A stretch of DNA of 64,000 nt from CAYLNH01 sp964384625 (GTDB taxonomy: Bacteria; Verrucomicrobiota; Lentisphaeria; JABSQK01), in NCBI GenBank assembly GCA_964384625.1, contig CAYLNH010000006.1, forward strand, positions 1 to 64,000. Reading direction: 5' to 3'. A program made the translations under genes and the position numbers. This document shows, one piece after another, positions 55,299-63,470 of this stretch. Each line of letters opens with the position of its first letter. The stretch's first letter is position 1. The notes under the pieces are model-generated. The model was not told the DNA's origin and did no database searches. It saw nothing but the letters and a program-made list of their open reading frames with translations.

Positions 55299-55395
55299 AC
55301 TCCGATCTGTCGCGCCTACCGGTTCTGCCCAGGGCGCGACAGACGATAGGGTGACGGCTGGAAACGGCCCCGCCTCCCGCGTTCGGAAAGGAGTT
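55299..55395 (+). promoter_or_regulatory. Moco-riboswitch-like leader of the molybdopterin operon
   Basis: The 97-base leader resembles the molybdenum cofactor (Moco) riboswitch. It holds a perfect stem CTGTCGCGCC / GGCGCGACAG, the GGTGACGGC and GGAAACGGCC block, and the end CGCCTCCCG-CGTT-CGGAAAGG; E. coli moaA has CGCCTCCCGTATCTGGAAAGG in the same place. The 5' ACTCC can pair with GGAGT (55390-55394), which includes the moaA SD. This would let cofactor binding hide the ribosome site. The match is by eye. Confidence 0.85.
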
Positions 55396-55398
55396 CTC

Positions 55399-56358
55399 AT
55401 GAGCAATGCCATTGCACCCGTTGTCTTACGGGTGAGCCTTACGACTGCCTGCGGTCTGCGCTGTCGCTACTGTCGTCCTGCCGGCGCGAAAGCGCGGTCG
55501 ATGTCGCCGACGCCCTGGCCCCAATGGCTGCGCCGACTCGCGGCCGTCGCCGCGGCCGTCAACGTCACCAGGATTCGCTTCACCGGCGGGGAGCCCCTGC
55601 GCTACCCGGATATCCTCCCACTTGTACGCGCCTGCGCCAGTTCCAGCATGCCGGAACTGGCTTTGACGACCAACGGCGTCGGCCTCGCCGACGTCGCCCG
55701 TAAACTGGCCGACGCCGGCCTGCGACGCGTCAACATCAGCCTCGACGCGGTGGACAAAAAAATCTACCGCGCCGTCACCGGTGCCGCCCCCGCCGGAGTC
55801 TTCACCGGCATCGACGCCGCCATCGACGCCGGCCATACCGTCAAGCTGAACGCCGTCATTTTGCGCGGGCTCAACGATCAGGAACTCCTGCCCCTGCTGC
55901 GCTTCGCTGCGGCCCGCGGCATCGCCATCCGTTACCTCGAGATGATGCCCATCGGCCCGGCAGCCGCTGACTTTCACCACTACTACCTGTCCGGCGCCGC
56001 CATGATGCAGCAGATGGAGCAGGAAGGAGTGAGCTTTACCCCCCTGCCCTACGCGCCGGGCGCCACCAGTCGCGACTTCGAGGCGCGGCTGCCGGACGGC
56101 GGTGTCGCCCGCTGCGGCTTCATCCTGCCGGCCTCAAGACCTTTCTGCGAAGACTGCCGGCGGCTGCGCTTGACCGCTGACGGCCAGTTAATGGGCTGTC
56201 TAGCCCAGCCGGATGCGGCAGCTTTGGACATCGCGGTGGCGGCCGTCGAAGCCGGGGATGTGCAACCCATGCAGCATCTCATCGGCCAGGCGCTTGCCGT
56301 CAAGACACGCCAACAACGATTTGCCGATCAACGCATCATGCAGGCGGTGGGCGGATGA
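55399..56358 (+). CDS. moaA: GTP 3',8-cyclase MoaA
   Basis: 319 residues from the ATG at 55399, with SD AAAGGAG inside the riboswitch-like leader. The radical SAM motif CGLRCRYCRP supplies C18, C22 and C25; the second [4Fe-4S] motif is FCEDCRRLRLTADGQLMGCL near 251-270. MoaA starts molybdopterin synthesis from GTP. The C-terminal double-Gly (AVGG) important for activity is present. It is the first gene of the operon, and the next gene overlaps its stop. Confidence 0.95.
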   Translation: MSNAIAPVVLRVSLTTACGLRCRYCRPAGAKARSMSPTPWPQWLRRLAAVAAAVNVTRIRFTGGEPLRYPDILPLVRACASSSMPELALTTNGVGLADVARKLADAGLRRVNISLDAVDKKIYRAVTGAAPAGVFTGIDAAIDAGHTVKLNAVILRGLNDQELLPLLRFAAARGIAIRYLEMMPIGPAAADFHHYYLSGAAMMQQMEQEGVSFTPLPYAPGATSRDFEARLPDGGVARCGFILPASRPFCEDCRRLRLTADGQLMGCLAQPDAAALDIAVAAVEAGDVQPMQHLIGQALAVKTRQQRFADQRIMQAVGG

Positions 56359-57107
56359 TCGCGGACCTCCCCATCTGGTGGCTGGCGCCGGCCTTTTTCG
56401 TCGTTGCCCTGCTGTACGCCTCGGTCGGTTTCGGCGGCGGCTCGTCTTACACCGCCCTGCTGGCTCTTTCCGGCTGCCCCGTCGCCGCAATCCCCGTTCT
56501 CTCCCTGGGCTGCAATCTGTCGGTAGCCGGCGGCGGCACAATCATCTTTGGCCGTCGTGGTCTGTTGAAGCCGCGCCTCATTTGGCCCTTTGTCCTGCCG
56601 TCGATCCCGGCGGCCTTCCTCGGCGGCGCCTTGCCCATCCCCCCGGCGGCCTATTTTGTCCTTCTCAGCCTGAGTTTAGGTGCCGCGGGCTTGGCGCTGT
56701 TGCTGCGTCGACCGGCCGCAGATCAGCAGACGCGGGCCTGTCCGGTTTTGACGGCGGCGTTGATCGGGATCGGGCTGGGGGTCCTCTCCGGTATTGTCGG
56801 CATCGGCGGCGGCATCTTTCTGGCGCCCATCCTCATGCTCAAACGCTGGGCCAAGCCGCGGGAGAGCGCGGCCTGCGCCTCGGTGTTCATCCTGCTGAAC
56901 TCCATCGCCGGGCTGGCCGGCCAACTCGCGAAGGGTGGCGCCGGGGAATCCCTGGTGGCGCTGCCGCTGCTGCTGCTTGCCGTCCTGGCCGGCGGCCAGA
57001 TCGGCAGCCGCCTCGGCGCCATACGACTGCCGGCGTGCCGCGTACGTCAAGGCACCGCCATTTTGATTCTACTCGTTTCAACACGCATTCTTTGGGTAAG
57101 CCTATGA
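56355..57107 (+). CDS. TauE/SafE-family permease inside the Moco operon
   Basis: 250 residues, about eight membrane helices with the two inverted halves of the TSUP fold (ASVGFGGGSSYTALLALSGC and SGIVGIGGGIFLAPILMLKR). Family members move sulfite, sulfonates or other small anions. Its place between moaA and the MOSC gene, with 4-base overlaps on both sides, suggests a role in supplying or removing an anion needed for the cofactor, possibly molybdate, tungstate, sulfate or sulfite. No ModABC genes are present. Substrate is inference. Confidence 0.88.
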   Translation: MIADLPIWWLAPAFFVVALLYASVGFGGGSSYTALLALSGCPVAAIPVLSLGCNLSVAGGGTIIFGRRGLLKPRLIWPFVLPSIPAAFLGGALPIPPAAYFVLLSLSLGAAGLALLLRRPAADQQTRACPVLTAALIGIGLGVLSGIVGIGGGIFLAPILMLKRWAKPRESAACASVFILLNSIAGLAGQLAKGGAGESLVALPLLLLAVLAGGQIGSRLGAIRLPACRVRQGTAILILLVSTRILWVSL

Positions 57108-57595
57108 CTGTTATCGTGGAACATCTCATCATCTCGCCGGAACACAACTACGTCGGCCACTACGGCGGCCCTGCCGGCACGCATCCCGCGCTGCGGCAGG
57201 AGACGGTGCGGCTGATTGCCGGTCACGGCATCGCGGGCGACCGCTATGCCCGGCGCGAAGCCGGACACGCCAAACAGCTCACCTTCTTCGAGATCGAGGT
57301 AATCGAGGCCTTGTCCCGGCACTACCAGCGTCCCGTCCAGCCGGAGCAGGTCCGTCGCAACATCTTCCTGCGCGGGCTGCGGCTGCCCTCCCTGGTCGGG
57401 CGCGAGTTCTCGCTCAACGGCATTCGCTTCCGCGGACTCGAGCCCTGCAAACCCTGTTTCTGGATGGATGAAGCCGTCGGCCCGGGCGCCGAAGATTTCC
57501 TCGTCGGCAAAGGCGGTCTGCGCGCGGCCATCCTTGACGATGGCAAACTCCGCCTCGGCGAAACGCGTTTCGCGATGGAGGATCCCCTGCCATGA
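57104..57595 (+). CDS. MOSC-domain protein
   Basis: 163 residues, starting at an ATG overlapping the permease stop. The MOSC fold is shown by GHGIAGDRYARREAGHAKQL, QVRRNIFLRGLRLPSLVGRE and the Cys region LEPCKPCFWMDE. MOSC proteins bind pterin cofactor or sulfur as sulfur carriers. The stand-alone small form is often found in Moco operons and may help insert sulfur or protect the cofactor. Confidence 0.9.
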   Translation: MTVIVEHLIISPEHNYVGHYGGPAGTHPALRQETVRLIAGHGIAGDRYARREAGHAKQLTFFEIEVIEALSRHYQRPVQPEQVRRNIFLRGLRLPSLVGREFSLNGIRFRGLEPCKPCFWMDEAVGPGAEDFLVGKGGLRAAILDDGKLRLGETRFAMEDPLP

Positions 57596-58770
57596 TCACC
57601 GTCGCGGAAGCTGCAGACCGGATTGCCGCCGCCGTCGCCCCCGGCGACACCGAAGTCGTGGGCCTGGTGCAGGCAGCCGGGCGCGTCCTGCGCCAGGCAG
57701 TCCTTGCCGATGCGCCGGCGCCGCCGTTCGACCGGGTCATGATGGACGGCGTTGCCCTCGCCGCCGCGGACTGGTCGCCACGGCGCCGCTACCGGCTGTT
57801 GCCGGGAGCCCCCGCCGGCCATTCGCCGCCGCCGCGACCAGACGCCGAGAGCGTCGTGGCTGTCTCCACCGGCGGCGTGCTGCCCCCCGGCTGCGATTGC
57901 GTGGCGCCGCGGGAATGGCTCGAAGAGACCGACGCGGGGCTGCGCATTGTCCCGCCGGCCGGTACGACCCTCGAGCCGGGGCGCTTCGTTCATGCTCGCG
58001 CCAGCGACGGCCCGGCGGGGCGCCAGGTGCTGCCGCCCGGCCTCCTGCTGGGCGCCGCCGAGCTGGCAGTCGCCGCCACCGAAGGTGCCGTACGGCTGAC
58101 CGTCAACCGACCGCCGCGCATCCACCTGCTGACCACCGGCGACGAAGTCGTTCCGCCGGACTGCCGCCCCGGTCCCGCCCAGATCCGCGGCAGCCATGCC
58201 GTTGCCTTGGCGACCCTCCTGCAAAACTGGGGCGAGACGCAGTTCACCCACCGCCACCTGCCGGACCAGCCCGAAGCTCTACGGGACGCCATCGGCGAGG
58301 CCCTCGACAGGGCCGACATGGTGCTGCTCACCGGCGGCGTTTCCCGCGGGGACTACGATTTTGTGCCCCCGCTGCTGACCGCACACGGCGTCACCTGTCT
58401 CTTTCACCGGGTCGCCCAGAAACCGGGTAAGCCCCTCTGGTTCGGCCGGCGCGAAACCACACTCGTATTCGGGCTGCCGGGCAATCCCAACTCAGCGCTG
58501 GTCTGTGCTCGCCGCTACGTCATCCCCGCTCTCGCCCGCTGGCGGGGCGGGGACACGCCGGCCGCACTGCCGAGCGCGGTCCGCCGGCTCCCACCGCGAC
58601 TGACCGAATTGACCCATTTTGTCCCCTTTCGCGCGAATGACGGCGGCTGGCTGGCCGCGCCGGCCGCCACGTCCGGCAGCCTTCATGCACTCGCCGGCAC
58701 CCACGGCTTTGCCGAATGCCCGCCGTCTGCCGACGAGCCCGTCAATCTTCACCTCTGGAGACCATTCTGA
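57592..58770 (+). CDS. moeA: Molybdopterin molybdenumtransferase MoeA
   Basis: 392 residues. Family motifs are FDRVMMDGVAL near 43-53, LLTTGDEVVPP near 180, VLLTGGVSRGDYDF near 245 and QKPGKPLWFG near 275, with GLPGNPNSALV near 290. MoeA inserts molybdate (or tungstate) into adenylated molybdopterin. No MogA/MoaB is in the operon, so adenylation must be done elsewhere. Overlaps both neighbours. Confidence 0.95.
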   Translation: MITVAEAADRIAAAVAPGDTEVVGLVQAAGRVLRQAVLADAPAPPFDRVMMDGVALAAADWSPRRRYRLLPGAPAGHSPPPRPDAESVVAVSTGGVLPPGCDCVAPREWLEETDAGLRIVPPAGTTLEPGRFVHARASDGPAGRQVLPPGLLLGAAELAVAATEGAVRLTVNRPPRIHLLTTGDEVVPPDCRPGPAQIRGSHAVALATLLQNWGETQFTHRHLPDQPEALRDAIGEALDRADMVLLTGGVSRGDYDFVPPLLTAHGVTCLFHRVAQKPGKPLWFGRRETTLVFGLPGNPNSALVCARRYVIPALARWRGGDTPAALPSAVRRLPPRLTELTHFVPFRANDGGWLAAPAATSGSLHALAGTHGFAECPPSADEPVNLHLWRPF

Positions 58771-59255
58771 TGTCTGAAATTCCATCAAAACTCACGCATG
58801 TCGATGACGCCGGCGATCCCGGCATGGTCGACGTACACGCCAAGGATGTCACCCATCGCCGAGCCGTTGCCGAAGCCCTCGTCGTCTTCCCCGCCGAAGC
58901 GCTGGCCTGCTTGCGCGACAACGACTGGCAGAGTGCCAAGGGCCCGGTCTGGCATACCGCCGTCATTGCCGGGACACAGGCGGTCAAACGCACCGCCGAC
59001 CTGATCCCTTTCTGCCACACCTTGCCACTGGAGAGTTGTCGCTTCGCCCACGAGGAAACCGCCGACGGACTGCGAGTAAGCTGCACCGTCGCCACCACCT
59101 ACAAGACCGGCGTCGAAATGGAGGCCCTGACCGGCGCGACCATGGCCGCCCTCGCCGTGATCGATATGTGCAAGGCCCTCAGCCCGAAGATCTCCATCAG
59201 CCATGTTCGGCTGCTGGAGAAAAGCGGCGGTAAACGCGAGGTACACAGTCCATGA
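58770..59255 (+). CDS. moaC: Cyclic pyranopterin monophosphate synthase MoaC
   Basis: 161 residues. Typical MoaC signatures are MVDVHAKDVTHRRAVAEA, AGTQAVKRTADLIPFCHTLP and KTGVEMEALTGATMAALAV. It converts the MoaA product to cyclic pyranopterin monophosphate. The start overlaps the moeA stop by 1 base, and mobA overlaps its end. Confidence 0.96.
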   Translation: MSEIPSKLTHVDDAGDPGMVDVHAKDVTHRRAVAEALVVFPAEALACLRDNDWQSAKGPVWHTAVIAGTQAVKRTADLIPFCHTLPLESCRFAHEETADGLRVSCTVATTYKTGVEMEALTGATMAALAVIDMCKALSPKISISHVRLLEKSGGKREVHSP

Positions 59256-59830
59256 GCAATCTCGCGCCTCTCTACGGCCTGGTCCTGGCCGGCGGCAACA
59301 GCCGGCGCATGGGACAGGACAAGGCTCGCCTTGAATACCACGACGTCCCCCAGGCCCTCTGGACCGCGCGGCTGCTGGCCGCACGCTGCGACCGGGTTTT
59401 CTTCTCCTGCCGTGAAGACCAGGACCTTGGCGACGACGGCGTCTTCCCGCGCATCCACGATGACATCCCCGGCGCCGGCCCGCTTGGCGGCATGCTGGCC
59501 GCCGCCGCGTCCCATCCGCACGTCGCCTGGCTGGTGGCCGCCTGTGATTTGCCGTGCCTGACCCCGCAGACGCTCGACCAGTTGCTACGCGGCCGCACCG
59601 GCGACGCCACCGCCTTCCGCGGGGCGCAGGACGGCCTGCCCGAACCGCTGTTCACCATCTACGAGCCGGCCTTCATCCCGCTCTGGCAACAGGCGATGGC
59701 GGCGGGGCGCCGCTGCCCACGCAAGCTGCTCATCAAGGAGGCCGCGCGGGTGACCTTGCTCACCCCGCACAATCCACAGGCCCTCGACAATGCCAATACC
59801 CTGCAAGACTACCAGAGGTATTCCCATTGA
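59252..59830 (+). CDS. mobA: Molybdenum cofactor guanylyltransferase MobA
   Basis: 192 residues. The nucleotidyltransferase loop LAGGNSRRMGQDKARL is near 12-27, with AACDLPCLTPQT near 94 and the terminal Asn motif LDNANTLQDY. MobA links GMP to Mo-molybdopterin to make the bis-MGD form needed by DMSO-reductase-family enzymes such as the TtrA-like subunit upstream. Its presence indicates that at least one client uses bis-MGD. Confidence 0.94.
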   Translation: MSNLAPLYGLVLAGGNSRRMGQDKARLEYHDVPQALWTARLLAARCDRVFFSCREDQDLGDDGVFPRIHDDIPGAGPLGGMLAAAASHPHVAWLVAACDLPCLTPQTLDQLLRGRTGDATAFRGAQDGLPEPLFTIYEPAFIPLWQQAMAAGRRCPRKLLIKEAARVTLLTPHNPQALDNANTLQDYQRYSH

Positions 59831-60069
59831 AGACAATCACGCTCAACTACTTCGCTCTCTTTCGCGAACAGGCCGGCTGCACCCGCGAGACGATCGAGAC
59901 AGAACTGTCGACCCTCGGCGAACTCTATACTCAACTCCAGGACCGCCACGGCTTCAGCCTCGATCCACAATACGTGCGCGTCGCTGTCGACGCCGCCTAC
60001 GCCTCGTGGACGGACCCCATCCCTGAGCACGGCGAAATCACCTTCATCCCACCGGTAGCCGGAGGCTGA
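59827..60069 (+). CDS. moaD: Molybdopterin synthase sulfur carrier subunit MoaD
   Basis: 80 residues from TTG at 59827, overlapping the mobA stop. Ubiquitin-like: KTITLNYFALFREQAGC at the start and the carrier tail ITFIPPVAGG ending in GG. It receives sulfur as a thiocarboxylate after adenylation by MoeB and transfers it to MoaE. Both partners are fused in the next gene. Confidence 0.95.
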   Translation: MKTITLNYFALFREQAGCTRETIETELSTLGELYTQLQDRHGFSLDPQYVRVAVDAAYASWTDPIPEHGEITFIPPVAGG

Positions 60070-60070
60070 G

Positions 60071-61564
60071 ATGACCTTCACCATCGATACCGCCCCGCTC
60101 GAACCCGAGGCCTTGACGGCGCAACTGCAGAACGCCCGCGCCGGCGCCCTCGTCGTCTTCGAGGGCTGGGCCCGGGACCACCACGACGGCCGCGGCGTGG
60201 AACGCCTGGAGTATGAGGCGTTCCCTGACATGGCCGTGGCGACCGGCGAGGACATCCTCCGCCGGGCCGTCGAACGCTTTGCCGTGCTCGACGCCCGCGC
60301 CGCACACCGTGTCGGTCCCGTTGGCATCGGCGAACGCGCCGTCTGGGTAGGCGTCGTCGCCGAGCATCGCCAGGAAGCCTTCCTTGCCTGCCGCTGGATC
60401 ATGGATCGGCTCAAAGAAGAAGTCCCGATCTGGAAAAAAGAACACTACCGCACCGGCGAGGCCGACTGGGTGCGCAGCACCACTGCCGGCGGCACCCGCC
60501 AGGCGACCGATCCCGCCCAAAACCCCCGCTACGCCCGGCAGGTTTGCCTGCCCGAACTCGGCCCCGACGGCCAACGTCGGCTGGCCGATTCGCGTGTCCT
60601 CGTCGTGGGCGCCGGCGGCCTCGGCTGCCCAGCCCTCCTCTACCTCGCCGCCGCCGGGGTCGGCACGCTCACCATCTGTGACGGCGACCGCGTCGAAGAG
60701 AGCAACCTCCACCGCCAGGTACTCTTCACCGCCGCCGACCTCGGGCACAGCAAGGCCGAGGCCGCCGCCGAACGCCTCCGCGCCTTCCACCCCGGCATCG
60801 CCCTCCACGCCGTGGCCGACGCCGCCACCGCCCGCAATCTTCCCGGACTGCTGCACAAACAGGACGTCGTGCTCGATTGCACCGACTCCTTCGAAAGCAA
60901 ATACGCCATCCACGACGCCGCCTGGCAGGCCGGCATCCCGCTGGTGCAGGCCGCCGTCTATCAATTCGACGGCTGGGTCCAGACCATTGATCCGCGCGGC
61001 AGCGCCGGTTGCTTTCGCTGCCTCTGGCCCACACCCCCCGCCGCCGGCTGCGTCGGCAATTGCGCCGAGGCCGGCGTGCTCGGCGTCACTCCCGGGCTGC
61101 TCGGCATCCATCAGGCGACCGAGACGCTCAAGCTCCTCCTCGACCTGCCCGACCGGCTCGACAATGCCACCTTGTACGTCGATGTTCTCAGCGGCGCCAC
61201 CCGGCGCCTGCCGCGACCGTCCCCCCGCGAGGACTGTCCCTGCCGCGGCCAAACGCCATGGCCCGGCCCCACGCCCAACCTCCTCTATCCCGGCGCCGAA
61301 GCAGAACGCCTCCTTCGCAAGGGTACGGTTATCGACCTGCGCGAACCCTCCGAACGCGTCGGCGCACCCGACTGGATGCTCGCACTCCCAAACGTCCCTC
61401 GGGCTGAATGGACGGACATCCCAACCCGCTTCGCCCAGGGGCGCCCCCTCGTGTTGGCCTGCGCCGCCGGCATCCGTTCCCGCCAGTGCCTGGCCGAACT
61501 CGGGTATCCGCCGGATATCTACGCCTGGGTGCGCCCGATCCAGGAGCTGACGCTCCATGCTTAA
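60071..61564 (+). CDS. MoaE-MoeB-rhodanese triple-domain fusion
   Basis: 497 residues. Residues about 1-137 are MoaE (GALVVFEGWARDHHDGRGVE, EEVPIWKKEHY). Residues about 152-395 are a ThiF/MoeB adenylating enzyme with YARQVCLPELGPDG, the nucleotide loop VVGAGGLGCPALL and Zn-type CFRC and CPC pairs. Residues about 410-497 are a rhodanese-like domain with VIDLREPSERV and a putative sulfur Cys near 464 in ACAAGIRS. Together with the adjacent MoaD, one protein would activate MoaD, charge it with sulfur and build molybdopterin. Start ATG follows the MoaD stop after one base. MoeB-rhodanese fusions are common; a MoaE fused in front is unusual. Confidence 0.92.
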   Translation: MTFTIDTAPLEPEALTAQLQNARAGALVVFEGWARDHHDGRGVERLEYEAFPDMAVATGEDILRRAVERFAVLDARAAHRVGPVGIGERAVWVGVVAEHRQEAFLACRWIMDRLKEEVPIWKKEHYRTGEADWVRSTTAGGTRQATDPAQNPRYARQVCLPELGPDGQRRLADSRVLVVGAGGLGCPALLYLAAAGVGTLTICDGDRVEESNLHRQVLFTAADLGHSKAEAAAERLRAFHPGIALHAVADAATARNLPGLLHKQDVVLDCTDSFESKYAIHDAAWQAGIPLVQAAVYQFDGWVQTIDPRGSAGCFRCLWPTPPAAGCVGNCAEAGVLGVTPGLLGIHQATETLKLLLDLPDRLDNATLYVDVLSGATRRLPRPSPREDCPCRGQTPWPGPTPNLLYPGAEAERLLRKGTVIDLREPSERVGAPDWMLALPNVPRAEWTDIPTRFAQGRPLVLACAAGIRSRQCLAELGYPPDIYAWVRPIQELTLHA

Positions 61565-61632
61565 CTACCACTCACCAATCGCCAGCCATGATTTCACGTT
61601 TCCATAACAATACCCAAAAGGAGAACAATTAG

Positions 61633-61809
61633 ATGATCGGAACAACGGAAATCCTTATTCTCTGTGGCGTGGTGCTGGTGCTCTTCGGCGCCGCAGCAAT
61701 ACCAAAGTTTGCACGCAGTCTTGGACAGGCCAGGAGTGAATTCCATAAAGGCACCAGGGAATCTGAAGAAAAATCCGCTGAAACGAATGGTTCCGATGAA
61801 GACTCCTGA
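61633..61809 (+). CDS. tatA: Twin-arginine translocase subunit TatA
   Basis: 58 residues. SD AAAAGGAG 10 bases before the ATG. A short N-terminal membrane helix (ILILCGVVLVLFGAAAI) with Gly-Ala after it, then the basic amphipathic helix PKFARSLGQARSEFHKG and an acidic tail: the TatA/TatE layout. It forms the pore through which folded, cofactor-loaded Tat substrates cross. The likely client is the TtrA-like subunit encoded upstream. TatC is not in the window. Confidence 0.93.
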   Translation: MIGTTEILILCGVVLVLFGAAAIPKFARSLGQARSEFHKGTRESEEKSAETNGSDEDS

Positions 61810-61822
61810 TCGATGAACCATT
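61786..61822. terminator. Weak inverted repeat at the tatA end
   Basis: AATGGTTC (61786-61793) and GAACCATT (61815-61822) can pair around the tatA stop, with smaller matches inside. There is no U-run. It is a possible terminator for the Moco operon. Confidence 0.35.
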
Positions 61823-62073
61823 CTTCTTGACGGCGGCAGCAGCAGTCGGGTCGGATGGGCTCTGACCCCAGCATACCCGAAATTGCCGGGCGGCCATTGA
61901 TTGCACGCCTGCAACGATCGATTCCATAAAAAGAAATGCATCGTGGTACAGAAAACTTGAATACGCCCGAACCATATCGTGAGTTTAGCCGCGAACAGAA
62001 GCAATACGCATAGCCATGGATTTCCTGACCAAAGAACCGCCGTAAGCCCTCGATTACTGCCCTCTCGATTGAA

Positions 62074-62154
62074 GAAGCCCTTCAGGCTTCACCACTGAAC
62101 CATCACCCACCCAGGCCGCTGGCCTGGGCTACGGTGATTCCGGGCCCTTGGCCC
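62074..62154 (-). repeat. REP-like triple-hairpin element (family 4)
   Basis: Three hairpins in a row: GAAGCC-CTTCA-GGCTTC, CCCAGGCC-GCT-GGCCTGGG followed by CTAC (GTAG on the other strand), and GGGCC-CTT-GGCCC. The GTAG foot is again at the base of the middle hairpin, as in the other REP-like families here. It lies in the 493-base stretch between tatA and arsR, where no gene was found. Confidence 0.8.
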
Positions 62155-62256
62155 TTCCACCGGCTTCCATCACGACGCATCAGGAGTCGCAGGGCAATAG
62201 ACCAGGGCTTACGAATCGCCGGCATGGGTCTTGAAGGAGGTGTTTTGGTGATTATG

Positions 62257-62284
62257 TTATGCGTAATTGCGCAGGTACGCATAA
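62257..62284. promoter_or_regulatory. ArsR operator (inverted repeat)
   Basis: A perfect 9-bp inverted repeat TTATGCGTA-N10-TACGCATAA ends 18 bases before arsR. The spacing fits a dimeric ArsR site over the promoter, so the ars operon is likely derepressed by arsenite. Confidence 0.78.
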
Positions 62285-62302
62285 ATAAGCAGGAGGCCCG
62301 AC

Positions 62303-62644
62303 ATGCAGGGAGAAGTCGATCTGTTCAAGGCACTCAGCGATCCGACCCGGCTGCGGCTGGTGGTGCTGCTGGCCATGCACGGCGAGGTCTGCGTCTGTGC
62401 CATGGCCGAGGCGCTCGACGAGCCGGACTTCAAGATCTCACGGCATCTGCGGGTGCTGCGCTCGTCTCGGATTGTGGAAACGCGGCGGGATGGCACGTGG
62501 ATGTATTACCGGTTGGCCGAGCCGCGCACACGTCTTGAGAAGTGTCTGCAGGAGTGTTTCCGCGATTGCCTGAACGACCACGAGACGGTCGTGGCGGACG
62601 CCGAACGTTTGAAGAATGCAACTTGCTCGAAAAATGGAGAATAG
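62303..62644 (+). CDS. arsR: ArsR-family arsenic repressor
   Basis: 113 residues, SD AGGAGG. The winged HTH reads LFKALSDPTRLRLVVLLAMH, then PDFKISRHLRVLRSSRIVET. The Cys pair in GEVCVCAMAEAL is the ELCVCDL-type arsenite site of ArsR proteins. Further Cys in the C-terminal helix (EKCLQECFRDC) may add ligands. It represses the ars operon via the inverted repeat upstream. Confidence 0.94.
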   Translation: MQGEVDLFKALSDPTRLRLVVLLAMHGEVCVCAMAEALDEPDFKISRHLRVLRSSRIVETRRDGTWMYYRLAEPRTRLEKCLQECFRDCLNDHETVVADAERLKNATCSKNGE

Positions 62645-62647
62645 GGC

Positions 62648-63148
62648 ATGAACCAAGCCAAGCCGAAGGTGTTGTTCCTCTGTACCGGGAACTCCTGTCG
62701 CAGCCAGATGGCAGAGGGATGGGCCCGGGCCATGTGGGGTGACCGTATTGACGCGTACTCGGCCGGAATCGAGACCCATGGCCTCAACCCGAATGCCGTC
62801 AAAGTCATGGCGGAGTCAGGCGTGGATATCTCCGGACACCGTTCGAAGCGGGTGGATGATCTGTTGGACGTGCAGTTCGATCTGGTGGTGACCGTCTGTG
62901 GCCATGCCCACGAGACCTGCCCGATGTTCCCAGCCCGTGCCAAGGTGATCCATGTCGGCTTCGATGATCCGCCGAAGCTGGCGGAATCAGCCGAGACCGA
63001 GGAGGCCAGGCTGGACTGCTACCGGCGCGTCCGCGACGAAATCGGGGCGTTCGTAAAGACGCTGCCCGAGCTTCTGGGAAAATCGGGGCAGGATGCCCGC
63101 GATGCGCAAAGCGACAGCAAGAGGAGTAACGATGCAACCAACCTGTGA
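62648..63148 (+). CDS. arsC: Arsenate reductase, thioredoxin/LMW-phosphatase type (ArsC)
   Basis: 166 residues. The active-site loop VLFLCTGNSCRSQMAEG (near 8-24) and the redox Cys pair in VTVCGHAHETCPMFP (near 81-95) match the thioredoxin-coupled ArsC. It reduces arsenate to arsenite in the cytoplasm for methylation or export. It follows arsR by 3 bases. The C-terminal ~25 residues extend beyond the family and overlap the next gene by 17 bases. Confidence 0.94.
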   Translation: MNQAKPKVLFLCTGNSCRSQMAEGWARAMWGDRIDAYSAGIETHGLNPNAVKVMAESGVDISGHRSKRVDDLLDVQFDLVVTVCGHAHETCPMFPARAKVIHVGFDDPPKLAESAETEEARLDCYRRVRDEIGAFVKTLPELLGKSGQDARDAQSDSKRSNDATNL

Positions 63149-63470
63149 TATCGACGCTGGTGTCTGCGGATTCCGTACCCGGGCGACGGCTCTCAGTGAC
63201 GATTCGCAGCATGTGACTTTCGACCTGGAGAGCGACTGTCAGAAGATTGTCGCGCTGGGGCAACGCCTCGCGGAGGCCGGCGCTCTGGACGCGTATGGCG
63301 AAATCGATGTCCGGACCGGACCCGTGCTGCTGACGACGGCGCGTGGCGGCCTGACTGGATGCTGCGCTGGCTGTGCCGTTCCGGTTGGCCTGTTCAAACT
63401 GATGCAGGTCACGGCGGGATTGGCTTTGCCGAAAGACATCACCATCAACATGGAGATTCCCAATGGCTAA
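63132..63470 (+). CDS. Small Cys-rich protein of ars operons, unknown function
   Basis: 112 residues from the ATG at 63132 (SD GAGGAG). The pattern MQPTCDIDAGVCGFRTRATA, ESDCQKIVALGQRL, GCCAGCAVPVGLFKLMQV and ALPKDITINMEI recurs in proteins encoded beside arsenic and mercury genes. The paired Cys (GCCAGC) suggest metalloid or metal binding. Role unknown. Confidence 0.75.
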   Translation: MQPTCDIDAGVCGFRTRATALSDDSQHVTFDLESDCQKIVALGQRLAEAGALDAYGEIDVRTGPVLLTTARGGLTGCCAGCAVPVGLFKLMQVTAGLALPKDITINMEIPNG

